A stretch of 52,987 nucleotides of DNA from Hypsibius dujardini (lineage: Eukaryota; Tardigrada; Eutardigrada; Parachela; Hypsibiidae), in contig LRSR01001180.1 of NCBI GenBank assembly GCA_001579985.1, forward strand, positions 1 to 52,987. Direction: 5' to 3'. Numbering within the stretch: position 1 is the stretch's first letter; each line of letters opens with the position of its first letter. Below, one piece after another: positions 9,973 through 20,901 of the stretch. The translations under genes were made by a program, and so were the position numbers. Below the pieces are notes generated by a model. That model was not told the origin of the DNA. It made no database searches and saw only the letters and a program-made list of their open reading frames with translations.

Positions 9973-10834
9973 TCACTCCGAAACTAGACAAACTGCAAAC
10001 AGAAATGATTGTTATCAAGTTATGTACACTGCCCTTAAGTTTAATACATTTACATAAACAAATGGTATAATTTCAGGAGTTTAAACCAAGAGAGAGACGA
10101 GATTTATCGCCGTGGGATAAGAGGAGCATGGATGATAACCCACCGTTTTAGTCACAAGGTTTATCATTACTATTTAAGGTGCACCGATCCCAACCGACTT
10201 CCCCCATTTGCAAACCAATTTCCATACTCATTAATTCCTGATAGCGTAGTACATTCATCGTATACTTACGGAATATCCAAACAAATATCCAGGGCCAAAA
10301 TAAAAGCGTGATACAGCAGTGCAAGCAGTGATTGACGTCGCTGTGCCTAAGGGGAAGAAACAACACCGCAGTTCTCCGTAAACTTTCCTTCACACTAACA
10401 AAGCGAGATACAACGTAATCAATTCGCAGATACATACTTCTCTATGACCGTCACGGTTCTCGTTGTGGTAGGTACCATCGTTACCGTCACCATCTATGAG
10501 AAAAAAAACCCATACGATACATGACCGCGATACTGTTGATTGATTGATTAGTAGACTTGAAACCTCCCAGTAAAATACGACCTAATTCAGTAGGCAAACT
10601 CTGTTTCACACGGAAGCTTACCTGTGGATTCGGGTAGGGATTCGGGTATGGCGAAGCGTTCTGGTAACCATTAATGGGCGGAGGCGGTGGACCAAAACTG
10701 TGTACACCTTGTGAAGAGTCCATGGGAGGATTGTACTGGGAATACCCCGGACCACCTCCTGTGTTGGGCTTGACGCCAGGGCCGCCGGGGACCTTGCCTG
10801 CGATCGCTTCATCATATGTCGGTGGGGCGTCCAT
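9973..10834 (-). CDS. Small PPxY-containing membrane protein (121 aa, four exons)
   Basis: Exons 10834..10622, 10493..10438, 10346..10270, 9992..9973; phases close and give stop TGA. Start is ATG GAC GCC; the frame continues upstream only through a TTG. MDAPPTYDEAIAG holds a PPTY motif, a class I WW-domain ligand used by Nedd4-type ubiquitin ligases. A Pro/Gly/Tyr/Asn-rich region follows (GFGPPPPPINGY-like, then repeated PNPYPN). The C-terminal half has TTTRTVTVIEKHSDVNHCLH, then one hydrophobic segment CCITLLFWPWIFVWIFLCLV and an end at SE. The architecture recalls LITAF/BRI3-like endosomal proteins, but their CxxC zinc motifs are not seen, so I do not name a family. Exon 4 (20 nt) is the least certain part. 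Confidence 0.65.
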
Positions 10835-11487
10835 TTTATCGGGCAATATATCGCAGATCAGTAAAGAAAGTCCAGGGGAAGAGGACGGAAGAGAACGGAG
10901 ACACGCGCTCCTTCAGTGACGCAGGGAGAATCGCTTCCAAAGTTCCAATCCCACGCTATATTGATCAAATCAAAGCCTTCCTCTGCACCTAATTTTCCTG
11001 AAATTGTTTGTAATTCAATTTTTATGTAAACAAAATAATAAGAGTAGACAAACGAAAATGGAAAAGGTAAAGGTTAAAACATCTTACCTTAATTGTGATA
11101 GAATTTCTTTTCGTACTCTCGTCTTCTCGTAGACTCTGTGTACTTGTACGTGAATAGTACAAAAATTGCCCTTGGCAGCAATAGATTGATGAGAAGTAAG
11201 CTCAAAATCTGTGCTACACTAAACTGGATATTCCAGAACACTCGAAAACAAAAAGTAAAAAATCGTAAAGCGCATGTTTCTGTTTCACTTGAAATCTGTT
11301 CAATTCAATTCAGTTCGAACAATACATGAATGTTCTGTAGTTAAATTTCTGGTTCCATGACTGTAAACGCATTCGTTCCATTGACAGAACCGATCGATCG
11401 ATGAATCACGAACACTTACACGGACACATGGTGTCCCCTACACGAATGCAAATTTCGCGCGACCACATTCCGGCGATTCGTAGAATA
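10835..11487. other. Intergenic, no gene seen
   Basis: Upstream region of the PPxY gene; AT-rich, with no conserved coding frame. Confidence 0.4.
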
Positions 11488-11714
11488 CGAGGTAAAACGT
11501 ATATCAATCAAAATAGCCACAAGGTTTCTTTTTCGTTTTCCATTTTTAAAATGTTGTTTTTCTAGTTTTTTTGTCAAAATTATTGTCATATATGTTTTTC
11601 CGATTTATTGTTGATTTTTTCAATCCAAAATATTGACAAACAACGAGAGAAAAGTGTGTGAACGCCGCATTTATACCATTTGTGAACTTGCGCAGCATTG
11701 CGAATTTTACCTCG
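11488..11714. mobile_element. MITE family A, copy 2 (227 bp, inverted relative to copy 1)
   Basis: Ends CGAGGTAAAA (11488-11497) and TTTTACCTCG (11705-11714); TA precedes the left end. Internal sequence from ACGTATATCAATCAAAATAG onward matches the reverse complement of the element at 2291-2581, including GAAAAGTGTGTGAACGCCGC. About 64 bp shorter, so internally deleted. Confidence 0.8.
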
Positions 11715-11966
11715 TTATGATCGAATCGCCCCGCTCCGATGCAGTGTGTCTGTCTGGATTTTTCAGTGGAATTTTCTCAAGGCCGTCTATCCCGCCTAAT
11801 AAATTTTTTAAACTCAAAATCCTATTCTGATTTCTAAATTTCGGCCCGTAATTTTAGTTCATCATGTCGCTCAGCTAATTTTAATGTACTGTAACTGAAA
11901 CCATTTTAGAAGGGCTTTTTTTATTACTTCTAAAAAACTGCCTGCCTGGATTTTACAATCCCGGAA

Positions 11967-14880
11967 ATGGATAACGGTGAGTGAAATCGTTGGAATCCTT
12001 TTATTGGCTGAATTACCGGCGGAATGTACCTTTGCAGGTGGATTTGATCTGAACGAAATAGAGAAAGCGGAGCTGCGAGCGAGGAAGGAGAAGCCTGCTG
12101 CGGATTCCCATCGAGGAAGTGCTCATCCGAAGAAAAAGCCTGCGGCGGGCGTGGAAAAAAAAGGCTACATTCCCGTGGATTTGGCTGACGTGGGAGTGGA
12201 AGTGGGAGTGGGACGAAACATCAAACGAGGCAACTCGCTGGGGGATAATCTCCGGGCTCAGCGGCAGGCGCAGAAGGACGTGGGTCAGCTGTTTGATGAG
12301 CTCGTTCTCGATGTGGGAGGCTACGGAGTCTACCAGGAGCGCATGATCTTCCTGGTCATCTTGCCGTGCTTCTTCATGCTCGCCTTTGTTCAGTGTGTTG
12401 TGGTAGGTCGGTTTGAATTGGGAATCAGCAACGAAGGAAACTGAAGGAAGTAAATATTTCTGTTGATACAGTGCAATTGTCAGTCGGTTGATTGATTGAA
12501 TGGTATACTATTTTCGCCAATTTTTTTGATTCATTGATTGATAGGCATGTTTCTGAAAAAGAATATCTCTTTTCATTATCTGTCTTTCGGAATAGGTTAT
12601 TGTGTTCTACTTACATGAAAACTCAACCAGTAACAAGCGGCGACCGGCAGATAGAGCATGTGCAAGTGGTTAACTGACAAAATGCATATTTTTTATTGTT
12701 TTTCCTTTGCCAGGGTTTCGTCGTGGCAGATCCGGCGTCCTACTGGTGCAACATTCCCGAACTGAGTGACAGTGCCCTGGCCCGCTTTGGAGTGAACATG
12801 ACAGAAATGGACCGACAGGCCATCATGCCGTGGGACAACTCATCGAATCCGGCTGCTCCTGCTAGCTGTACCATGTACGCCGCCAACTACACCAGTTTGC
12901 TGCTCGAGAACGAACTGAGCGTGAAACGCATGACGGACTACCTCAACAGTACCGCCCACAATCTGACCGCCGTCCACTGTCGCAACGGCTACGACTTCAA
13001 CATGGCGCACGGGGACACAAGCATCGTCACGGAATGGGACCTGGTGTGTGATCGGTCCAGTCTGCTGACGCTCGCCAATGTTCTCATGGTGATCGCCACT
13101 GTCTTGGGGATGCTGGTTTCCGGCTATGTGGCCGATCGCTGGGGGCGGAAGAAGCCGTTTTTCATCTTCTTCCTGGTTATGCTAGTGTTCGGTGTGTCCT
13201 TCGCTTTCGCACCATCCTTCGAGGGATTTTTGGCGTTGGCCGTACTTCACAGCTTCGGTTCCGGACCTTTGTATGCCTTGCTTTACACTATGGGTAGGTT
13301 GAGGATTTTCGTTACTCCCAACTGGGTCCTTCGTATAGTACTGGTCTTCCTTTTTTGCAGCGGTGGAAATGCTAACTTCTTCTTCGCGACTGACGATGGC
13401 GGTGTGGTTGAGCATCGTCTATGCCATCGGCGCTATGCTCTTCGCCTTGATTGCCTATTTCGTCCAGCAATGGCACTTCTTGACCATCTACGGCACCTCC
13501 CCCTTCATCCTTGTTTTCATCTACTGCTTCTTTCTGCCGGAATCTCCGCGGTGGTTGTTGATTAGCGAGCGGTTCCCCGAAGTGGAGATCTACGTTCGTC
13601 GCATTGCTTCGGTCAACGGATGTCCCTTCAACGAGTCCTGCCAAGTTCAGCTGAAGCAGATTTTCAAGCAGTGCACCCGGGAAGTGGACATTCAAGAATC
13701 GCAGGTAATGCGTGTCCGCGCTGATCGTGGACCAATCCGGCACCAAGGATACTTCTCGGTTTCGGTTCTGTTTAGGCTTTCGTGTGACCTTTTGTTTTTG
13801 CAGTCCATCGATTCCTTTGACGGGTCTCACGGAAAAAATTCCAGAACTTGGTGCAGTCGACGCGGCTCCTGGATTTGGCTGTTTGCTACCCCGCCCATGC
13901 TCCGGAAGACTCTCCTGCTCACTTATCTGATGTGCACCCTCCAGATCTGCTACTACGGACTTCGCGCCTTCACCCCGCCCATCGCCAAATCCGATGCCTA
14001 CTTCACCAGCTTCATCTCCAGTGTCATCGAGATTCCCGGGATCATATTTGCTTGGTTGATTTGCGACCGCTTCGGACGTCGCTGGAGTGTCATGATCTCG
14101 TTCATGCTGTCCTTCCTCGCATGTGTTCTCACCATCGCGTTCCAATCCGATCAGCAATTCTTCTGGGGCATCGTCGCCCTCTTCCTCATCGCCCGCTCAT
14201 TTATCTCTGCCGCTTATGTCACCGGTGAATTACTGGCGTACGAGACATTTCCCACTGTGATCCGCATGCAGGGAATCGCCATCATCGGTGCAGTTGCTCA
14301 CCTCGTCTCTCGTCTGGGCCACGTCATTGTCTATCTCAAGACCCATAGTGACTCTCTGCCTTTGGTCGTTTTCGGATGTTTGGCTTTGGTGGCAGTGTTG
14401 AGTGTCTTCCTTCTCCCGGAAACGGTCTGCACAGCCTTGCCGGAAACGGTGGAGGAAGCCGATATGCGCGGCACCGGACTGTTTCGACGCGCCGTTCAGC
14501 ACCGCACTCATGGTATTCGTGTCAAGAAGACGGGCGATTCAGTTCAGTACCACAAGGGCGGTGCCGGCAGCCAAAGAGAGCCGGAAAGGGCGGCTGTGGT
14601 CACTGTCCCGGCTAACGACGGTTCTCGCTCTGACGAGCCTCCGACTATTCCGCCGCCTTTGAACCAGCCCGACGGACAGCGAACCACCAATCATGGCACT
14701 CCACAGTCTGGTAATCCCACAGTTAGTCGATCCGAAATTGAACGGGTTGCCGCTAGCCTGAAGCGTGTGCCCAAGAAGAGTGATAAGAGCGTTCATTTCA
14801 CAGTCGGCGAAGACGGTCCCCATGAAGGCGATGCAATGGAGGACCAAGGTGATCGCGGAAGGGACATTTCCCCGGTTTAG
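11967..14880 (+). CDS. SLC22-like organic ion transporter of the MFS (791 aa, five exons)
   Basis: Exons 11967..11976, 12038..12402, 12714..13293, 13361..13704, 13804..14880. SLC22 signatures: TM1 (IFLVILPCFFMLAFVQ), then a large extracellular loop with several N-x-S/T sites and cysteines (SYWCNIPELS, NATEC-like sites); after TM2 the MFS motif SGYVADRWGRKKPF; LPESPRWLLISERF after TM6; a second-half motif CDRFGRRW; and LPET after TM12. Expected role: polyspecific plasma-membrane exchange of organic cations, anions or carnitine; substrate cannot be told. At 791 aa it is much longer than the usual 530-600. The excess is a basic N-terminal tail of about 105 residues and a C-terminal tail of about 165 residues rich in P, S, R and E, both probably cytosolic and disordered. 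Converges on the GH19-like gene. Confidence 0.9.
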
Positions 14881-15324
14881 ATTGACGTGATTTTTTCCCG
14901 GTGACTGGACAGTTTTTTTGGGTTCAGATTAGAAGCAGACTTATTTTTTCATTTTTCGTGTCATCAGCATGATGTTTTCCTTTTTCTATTGATAATTCGA
15001 GCTGCATGATCCTCTTTCATGATAATTGATTTATTACCGACTTGGCCTGTCGATCCCGGAAGCTGCGTGGACTGTTGGCGGCTTTTATCGGAAAAAATAA
15101 CACTTTAAAATGTAAGGAAACATTCTTGTGCGTTATTCCACACATCAAACTCACACAGATTATCGAGACATAATAGCCAAATATTACTGTGCTAAAGATA
15201 ACAGTCGTAATACTCTACATGCATATGTACATCGCTGCCTAAACTTGCTGATACAATTCTTCCACGGCCATTCCGGATCATCACATCAGTCTTCCCATCC
15301 AGGGTAGAGAACTTAAGCCAATCT
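14881..15324. other. 3' flanks of convergent genes
   Basis: Non-coding gap between the stop codons of the SLC22-like gene and the GH19-like gene. Confidence 0.5.
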
Positions 15325-16244
15325 TTAGCAACCTCTAGAATCCGGCGTACCCGGCAGGTTGAAAGCTGCAAAGACCTTGGTATAAACGGCGAACCGTGCG
15401 GCTGCCCATTCCGGATGACTCGCATCTGGTCCACATTCATGCGCACCGTTAATGGCATCGATTGTCGTTCCGAACCGGCCGGCCCTGACACCCGGTCTAA
15501 TATGGACGTTGGCCAGCCAATACCAAAAGGAAACTTCCCACGACACCTGATCGTCCGTCTCCACCAGGTCCGGATTCTGCAGCAGCCGGTCGTTTCCGTA
15601 CAAGGCCAGTGAAGCTTTAAGATAATTGAAGGCCCATGCCAGATTAATGTAACCACGAGCGTAATACTCCTTGCCCGGAACGTTCAGATCACTGGGATAC
15701 GTAAAGTTGGTGGGATTTCCCGCTCGTTTCTGGACGAGCCCATGTGAACTATAAATGATTTCTGCGAGAAACATTGCCAGTTCCAATTTGGTCGTGATGC
15801 GACCCGCTGATTTGGCTCGACTAACAACGATGTTATATTGTTCATCGGTCGGGATGGGGTAGGACGCATCGACGGATGTCACCGCATTGACAAACTCCTC
15901 TTTCGTGATTAGGTTAGCTGCAAGAGGCAATTGGGAGCGCTGTTTGCGGTCATTCATTAGATCCGCATAATAAAGGATAACGTCTTACTGTTCGGTCCCT
16001 GAAAGGGGGAACTCAGGAAGGGAGTGACTGAGGTTGCAGTGCTCGCCATCAGACTCCAATCCTGAGATCGGATACCGGCGTCTGCAGTTGGATTGCTCAA
16101 AGTCGTGGACAGCGGGATCTCTCCTGGATTGTGGGCAACTGAATCCGACATTGCAACTCCGGAAGTCGTACTCTCCTCTTCAGCGTTGAATGATCCAATG
16201 AGATGTGAGACGAGAAGGACAGTCAGCCAGATCTGTGGAGACAT
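15325..16244 (-). CDS. Secreted GH19 chitinase-like protein, catalytic Glu apparently lost (282 aa)
   Basis: Exons 16244..15989 and 15917..15325; phase 1 joins A+CT to read GPNTNLITKEEF. A signal peptide (MSPQIWLTVLLVSHLIGSFNA) leads into a Ser/Thr-rich linker of about 60 residues, then a GH19-like domain. GH19 features: substrate-cleft motif YYARGYINLAWAFNYLKAS (171-188 region), NPDLVETDD, SFWYWLANVH, and a late TTIDAINGAHECG motif. GH19 enzymes hydrolyse chitin with two Glu residues. Invertebrate homologues have W-E-S-x-G-L where this protein has YSSHGL (about 141-146), so the first Glu is Ser, and QKRAG replaces the second Glu region. A chitin-binding or otherwise diverged non-catalytic role is likely (inference). 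Confidence 0.8.
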
Positions 16245-17048
16245 CTTTTCGTGGGAACTTTCTGGAGCGAAATAACCAGTTTAGTAACCAAATTTATTCG
16301 GGTGTTTTCTACGTCGAGAACAGACTGTCGCTTCTTTGACTGCTAAAATTTCAAGTCAAACTTCAGGCTTTGCTCTAGTTACGTAACTGTTACAAACTGT
16401 TTATAGAACGGGAAGGACTGGAAGGCAACTACCATTACTGAGCAATCCTTATTAAAGCACTGTTCTCTTCCACTTTGTAAATAGCAAAATGCCGAAGAAG
16501 GATTTACTGGAAATTTTGCATTGGCATTCGGCATTCACATTCCTTCACTCATTAAACCGAGCATAAACATAAGAATATCGCCGATGGGTACTCTAGTGTC
16601 ACTACCCTATGTCAACAGGACATACATCATGCAGCTGGAGGGCTCCCCTTACCCACTAACCTGGCTGTCAGCTTTATTTTTATCAAGTACTCTGTTCTCT
16701 AGAGAAACTCGAAAGTTGTTCAGAAAACCTGAACAATGACATCGCGTGCAGCCTGGTCGTAGGCATCACCGCTGGACGTCCCGATGAGCTGGAAGCCAGT
16801 AGAAGCGCCCCCTGCAGAGTGTCCGATATGCTTTCTGACGTTCGGATTTTGGGTTCTATGACTTAACTCGTTGGGGAACACCCAAACACTCGTTGGTCCA
16901 TGTAATAATTCGCATGACTAAATGTCAATAAAGAATTTCAGTTGAGGGTTCTCGCAATCAGAACAGCGGGCTTATCGTGTAACACATAGCACATAATTTC
17001 TTGCTCAAAGTCGAAGTAAAATATTGCATACCGGTAATTGTACTAATC
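16245..17048. other. Intergenic between divergent genes
   Basis: Separates the GH19-like gene (-) from the LigB-like gene (+). No coding exon recognised. Confidence 0.45.
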
Positions 17049-18328
17049 ATGATGGAATCAATTGTTCGGATCGGAAAATCGTATCCAGTCACACTCCTCC
17101 TCGGTCTCCTCGTCGTTATAGTACTTCAAGTGGACTCCAAAGTCATCCGGGCATATGTCGTGCCCCACGGCAGCCTCGCTCTCGATCCATCCCACACCAA
17201 CTTCAGCAATGCCTCGGCGAAAGCCCTCGCCAGCCTCATCCACGACAGCCTGATTCGAGTCAGTCAGGATGTTGCCGCACAAAATCCCCAAGTCATTTTC
17301 CTCAGCACACCCCACGGGATCGCTGACTTAGATAAGTTCCTGCTGTATTTGAACAGTGCAGCCGGAGGTGTTACCTACGCCGACAGCTGCACCAATGCCA
17401 CGGAATGTGCATACAAGTTACAGGTCAGTTTGGCGGCTAATGCCAGCATGGAATTGGTTCAAAGCATGCGGAAGAGCCATCGCGTCTCCGGAATCTCGGC
17501 ATTCGGACCGCCGGCCAGTGATCCACCGAGAATCAAAAAGAAAGTGTAAGCATCGGTTATACGCTCGAGTAAGCGATCGATTGATTTATAACTTGATTGG
17601 CGAATTGCTTGATTGTTTAAATAAATAATCACTGATCGATCGATCAATTGATTGATTGATAGATTGAGTGAAAGTAGTTTATTGGCATAATCGACGGATG
17701 AACAGATCGAATTAGAAGGGCAGCCACGTCATAATTATACCCCAGCGAATAAATCTGTACGATTCTCAGTATGTCTGTTAATGTTTTTTTTAGAACCGAT
17801 GATGACAGTGGCGTGACTCTTCCCCTTGCTTGGGCGGAAATCATCCCCCTCTACTACATTCCACGTCTCAACACGACTCGAGTCATAATCCTATCGCACC
17901 CATCGAGACGCTACAACCACTCGGAGACGATGATCCCGGAATTACTGCACCTGGGCCGGTCGCTGTACCTTCATCTGGAGCACATGCCGGAGCGGGTGGC
18001 GGTGATCGTGTCCGCGGACCTCGCCCACACGCACGATAAGGACGGACCGTATGGCTTCTCGCCGACGGCGCAGCCGTTCGACGATGCTATCGGGCAGTAC
18101 TTGAGCACTTTGGACCCAGATGCGTTGCTACAGACCGCGGGAGGACTCGTCAGTGAGGCCTTATCGTGCGGTTACACAGGCTTGGTGATGCTCCATGGAA
18201 TGATCTCGGAGGCGGGACTGAAGCGATGGTCGTCGAATCTGCTGGTCAACGGCCATCCAACCTACTACGGAATGGCCGTAGCGGTCATCAAAAAAGCACC
18301 AAGATTACCGAGTTTAGTTCGAAATTGA
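17049..18328 (+). CDS. LigB-type (class III extradiol dioxygenase-like) protein with N-terminal hydrophobic leader (343 aa)
   Basis: Exons 17049..17545 and 17794..18328; donor GT|GTAAGC, phase 2 joins GT+A. ATGATGG at 17049 is the start; the frame upstream has no ATG. A hydrophobic segment, PVTLLLGLLVVIVLQV (about 13-28), suggests a signal peptide or anchor. The LigB fold is indicated by YVVPHGSLALDPSH (His40), VIFLSTPHGI (His89), IPLYYIPRL, VAVIVSADLAHTHD and GYTGLVMLHGM. The two early His and the late acidic/His motif are the usual Fe(II)-ligand positions. Several N-x-S/T sites (NFSNAS, NATEC, NASME) support a secretory route. Related proteins include aromatic-ring-opening dioxygenases and MEMO-like proteins; substrate unknown. 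Confidence 0.75.
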
Positions 18329-18565
18329 AATTGGCTGTGGCGGCAAATAGTACTTGGCTCTCGCTGTATGTGTTCTGCACTTTGGATTGCAAACATGGAA
18401 TAAGCTGCTGCGAGATTATGTCTGTTCTGTTTTCGCAATTCAACGAGGAATTTGAAAGGAATGTGTTCACATTGATCAGATTTGGGTAATGAAACAATGA
18501 CGGTGCCATCACTGAGTCTGTGGGTCGGCCTGGTGAAGGTACGAAGTCACGAATACAGCTGTCCT

Positions 18566-18733
18566 CTAATGGTAAGATGAGCTTTCCGAGACTACCTTGT
18601 GGCTTTCGTTGCCGTCCTTGTCGACTTTGTGCTCTTTCTTGATCTGCTCCTTTTCGAAGTAGTGCTCGCCCTTGACTTCGCTGGTGTACCGGTATTCTTG
18701 TGTGGCCTTGCCGTCCGTGTACTTGGTCGGTCG
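18566..18733 (-). CDS. Small hydrophilic repeat protein, family member C (3' exon, at least 55 aa)
   Basis: Minus-strand exon beginning after acceptor CTACCCAG and reading RPTKYTDGKATQEYRYTSEV, then KG, EHYFEKEQIKKEHKVDKDGN and ESHKVVSESSSYH stop. It repeats the family unit twice: K-Y-T-DGK-A-T...TSEVKG and KKEHKVDKDGNESHK..SES. It matches members A (1472) and B (3686). The open frame reaches 18805, but only from a GTG, and the 5' residues are not family-like, so an upstream coding exon is expected. I could not place it with correct phase; a TATAAAT-like box lies near 18890 on this strand. Head to head with AAR2. Function unknown. Confidence 0.6.
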   Translation of the reverse strand, partial: RPTKYTDGKATQEYRYTSEVKGEHYFEKEQIKKEHKVDKDGNESHKVVSESSSYH

Positions 18734-18938
18734 CTGGGTAGATAGCTCACAATCAGACTCGACTGGTCGCGATGTAGAAACTGCAGCGCCACCTAGCAAT
18801 TGCACATTGTGCTGAGCGTTGTGCGTTGTGCATTCCTAGACCTGATATGAAAGTATTAATATTTTCGTGTTTGATTTATAAATTTAGACTTTTATTTCAC
18901 CGAAATCGGTCTAAATTTTCCTTTAGTAAAATTAAATA

Positions 18939-20612
18939 ATGGACACTGATTACGATTCAAGCCATCTGGGTCAGGTGAATTTTTATTCCAAGAAGCGAGG
19001 GCAATGTCTTCCGACTGCGGAAGAAAAACCGGATTTACACAGCAGCGCTTCCGTGGATCCGGACATTGCGCGTCAACTCTTCGAAGAAGGCGCGTTCTTG
19101 TTTTTTCTGGATGTTCCAGAGAAGACGGAATTCGGAATCGACATCACGTCCTGGAATGTTGGGGAAAAATTTAAAGGATTGAAGATGATCCCGCCCGGGA
19201 TACATTTTGTGTATTACAGGTACTTTTGTTGTGGAAAGATGGCGTATGGATATCAGCGGTTGATTGATTGATGTATTGGTGCGAATGCGAGTTTTATATT
19301 TTTAATGTCGCATAACAGAATCAGTTATACGTTGATTGAAGGATTACTTCCACAACTTCTGCTGATCAGCGCTTCCGTTGATTGATGTATTGGTGCGAAT
19401 GCGAGTTTTATATTTTTAATGTCGCATAACAGAATCAGTTATCCGTTGATTGAAGGATTACTTCCACAACTCGTGCTGATCAGCGCTTCCGTTGATTGAT
19501 GGATTATTTATGCATCTGTATTAATTCTTTTCAGTGCAGTCAGTAAGGACGATGTCACGTCACCGCGGACGGGTTTCTTCCACAACTTCAAATCCAGGGA
19601 AGTTCTGGTCAAACGTTGGGATCATGCCCACGAAGGGATGAGTGTCGAAGTAGCATCTGCGGAAGAAACAGAGCGACTGTCATTGAATGTCAAGAATTTG
19701 GACGGATACCTCGGCGCCTACCCGTACGCGAGCTATAAAAAATGGGTGTCCCTGACTCGATGGATCACGGATGATACTGTGGAACGGTTATCTCCCCTGG
19801 GCCCAAACCGGTCGGTTTTTTCTGTCCAGCAGCTGGAATCGCTACCGCACATCTCGTCTCGCGCCGGAACAGGTTTGTATTTGTACTCGTTCTTTTGATT
19901 GATTGATGTATTCGCTGCCAGTGTTCTTTAATGGGCTAGAGGCACCGAAGCACCTGTAAAAAACACCTGTGCCTAGGACACTTCATCTTGTTTGTTTTTA
20001 GAAGCGCCTCCGAAGAAGCTGAAAGCCGAAGCGAGGCAGAATCCGCTAACCGATCTTCCCGACATGAAAGTGATCGAGTCGACTCGCATCCGTTTCTCCG
20101 ATCTGTCACTCCGACCTGTGACGACCGCCGGCGCCGTCCCGTCTGACATCACTCGCCTAAACATGGATCGAAGTGGCGCCCTGGAAAAGCTCATATCCAC
20201 CGACTGCACCGGTGTCCAGTCGGAAGCCCTGGCGGAGATCCAGTTTGCCTTTGTCTGTTTCCTGACCGGCCAGGTCTACGACGCCTTCGAGCAGTGGAAG
20301 AAGCTGGTGGCCCTCCTGTGCTCCTGCGAAGAATCGATTCACAAACGACCGCAGTTGTTCATCGACTTCATTGGCCTGATGTTTTTCCAGCTGCGCGAAG
20401 TGCCGCGGGACTTTTTCGTGGATATTGTCTCGCAGGAGAACTTCCTGACGCAGACGTTGCAGGGATTCTTCTCCATAGTGGAAAACAGTCCGGATGTGGA
20501 TGAAGCTCTGCGGAGTAAGGCGCAGAAGTTCAAGCAACACCTGCAGAAGCAGTTCAGCTGGGACTTCTCCACGGAAGTGGGTGAGGATGCCCCAACCATC
20601 GTCGAAGATTAG
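18939..20612 (+). CDS. AAR2: AAR2 splicing factor homologue (409 aa, three exons)
   Basis: Exons 18939..19219, 19535..19872, 20002..20612. AAR2 binds Prp8 in cytoplasmic U5 snRNP precursors and is exchanged for Brr2 in the nucleus. Family motifs: ARQLFEEGAFLFFLDVPE, TEFGIDITSWNVG, GLKMIPPGIHFVYY, LGAYPYASYKKWVSLT, IRFSDL, then the C-terminal helical domain with ELQFAFVCFL-like EIQFAFVCFLTGQVYDAFEQ, PRDFFVDIVSQENFL and QKQFSWDFSTE. Human is 384 aa; the extra residues are an N-terminal extension of about 37 before DPDIARQLF. Intron 1 carries a 114-bp tandem duplication. Confidence 0.95.
19266..19494. repeat. 114-bp tandem duplication in AAR2 intron 1
   Basis: Two copies start ATGTATTGGTGCGAATGCGA at 19271 and 19385 and end CAGCGCTTCCGTTGATTGAT. 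They differ by a few substitutions (TATACG/TATCCG, CTTCTG/CTCGTG). Confidence 0.9.
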
Positions 20613-20901
20613 CAATTACCGCCTTGTCTTCATTCAGGCAGCCAAACTTTTGATTCGTACTTTTGATTGTCTGTGCGCAATCTCAGAGATAATTACCGCG
20701 CTTGTCTATGGACCCTGGCCTGCAATCGTGACTTGCCATCTGACGGCGAGTGCCAGTCATACATTCTTCGTTCCGATCGTACGATGTTTGTTTGTTTTCG
20801 ATTTAGCGAAATCTTAAGTTAGTAACGTGTCTTAGTGACGTGTGTTGTTAACCTGTGTCAGTAACGTGTGTTGTTAACCTGTGTCGTTAACGGTGAAAAC
20901 A

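Noticed and set aside
13372-14157. 261-codon minus-strand frame
   Set aside because: Antisense shadow of the SLC22-like coding exons; no own splice or family signal.
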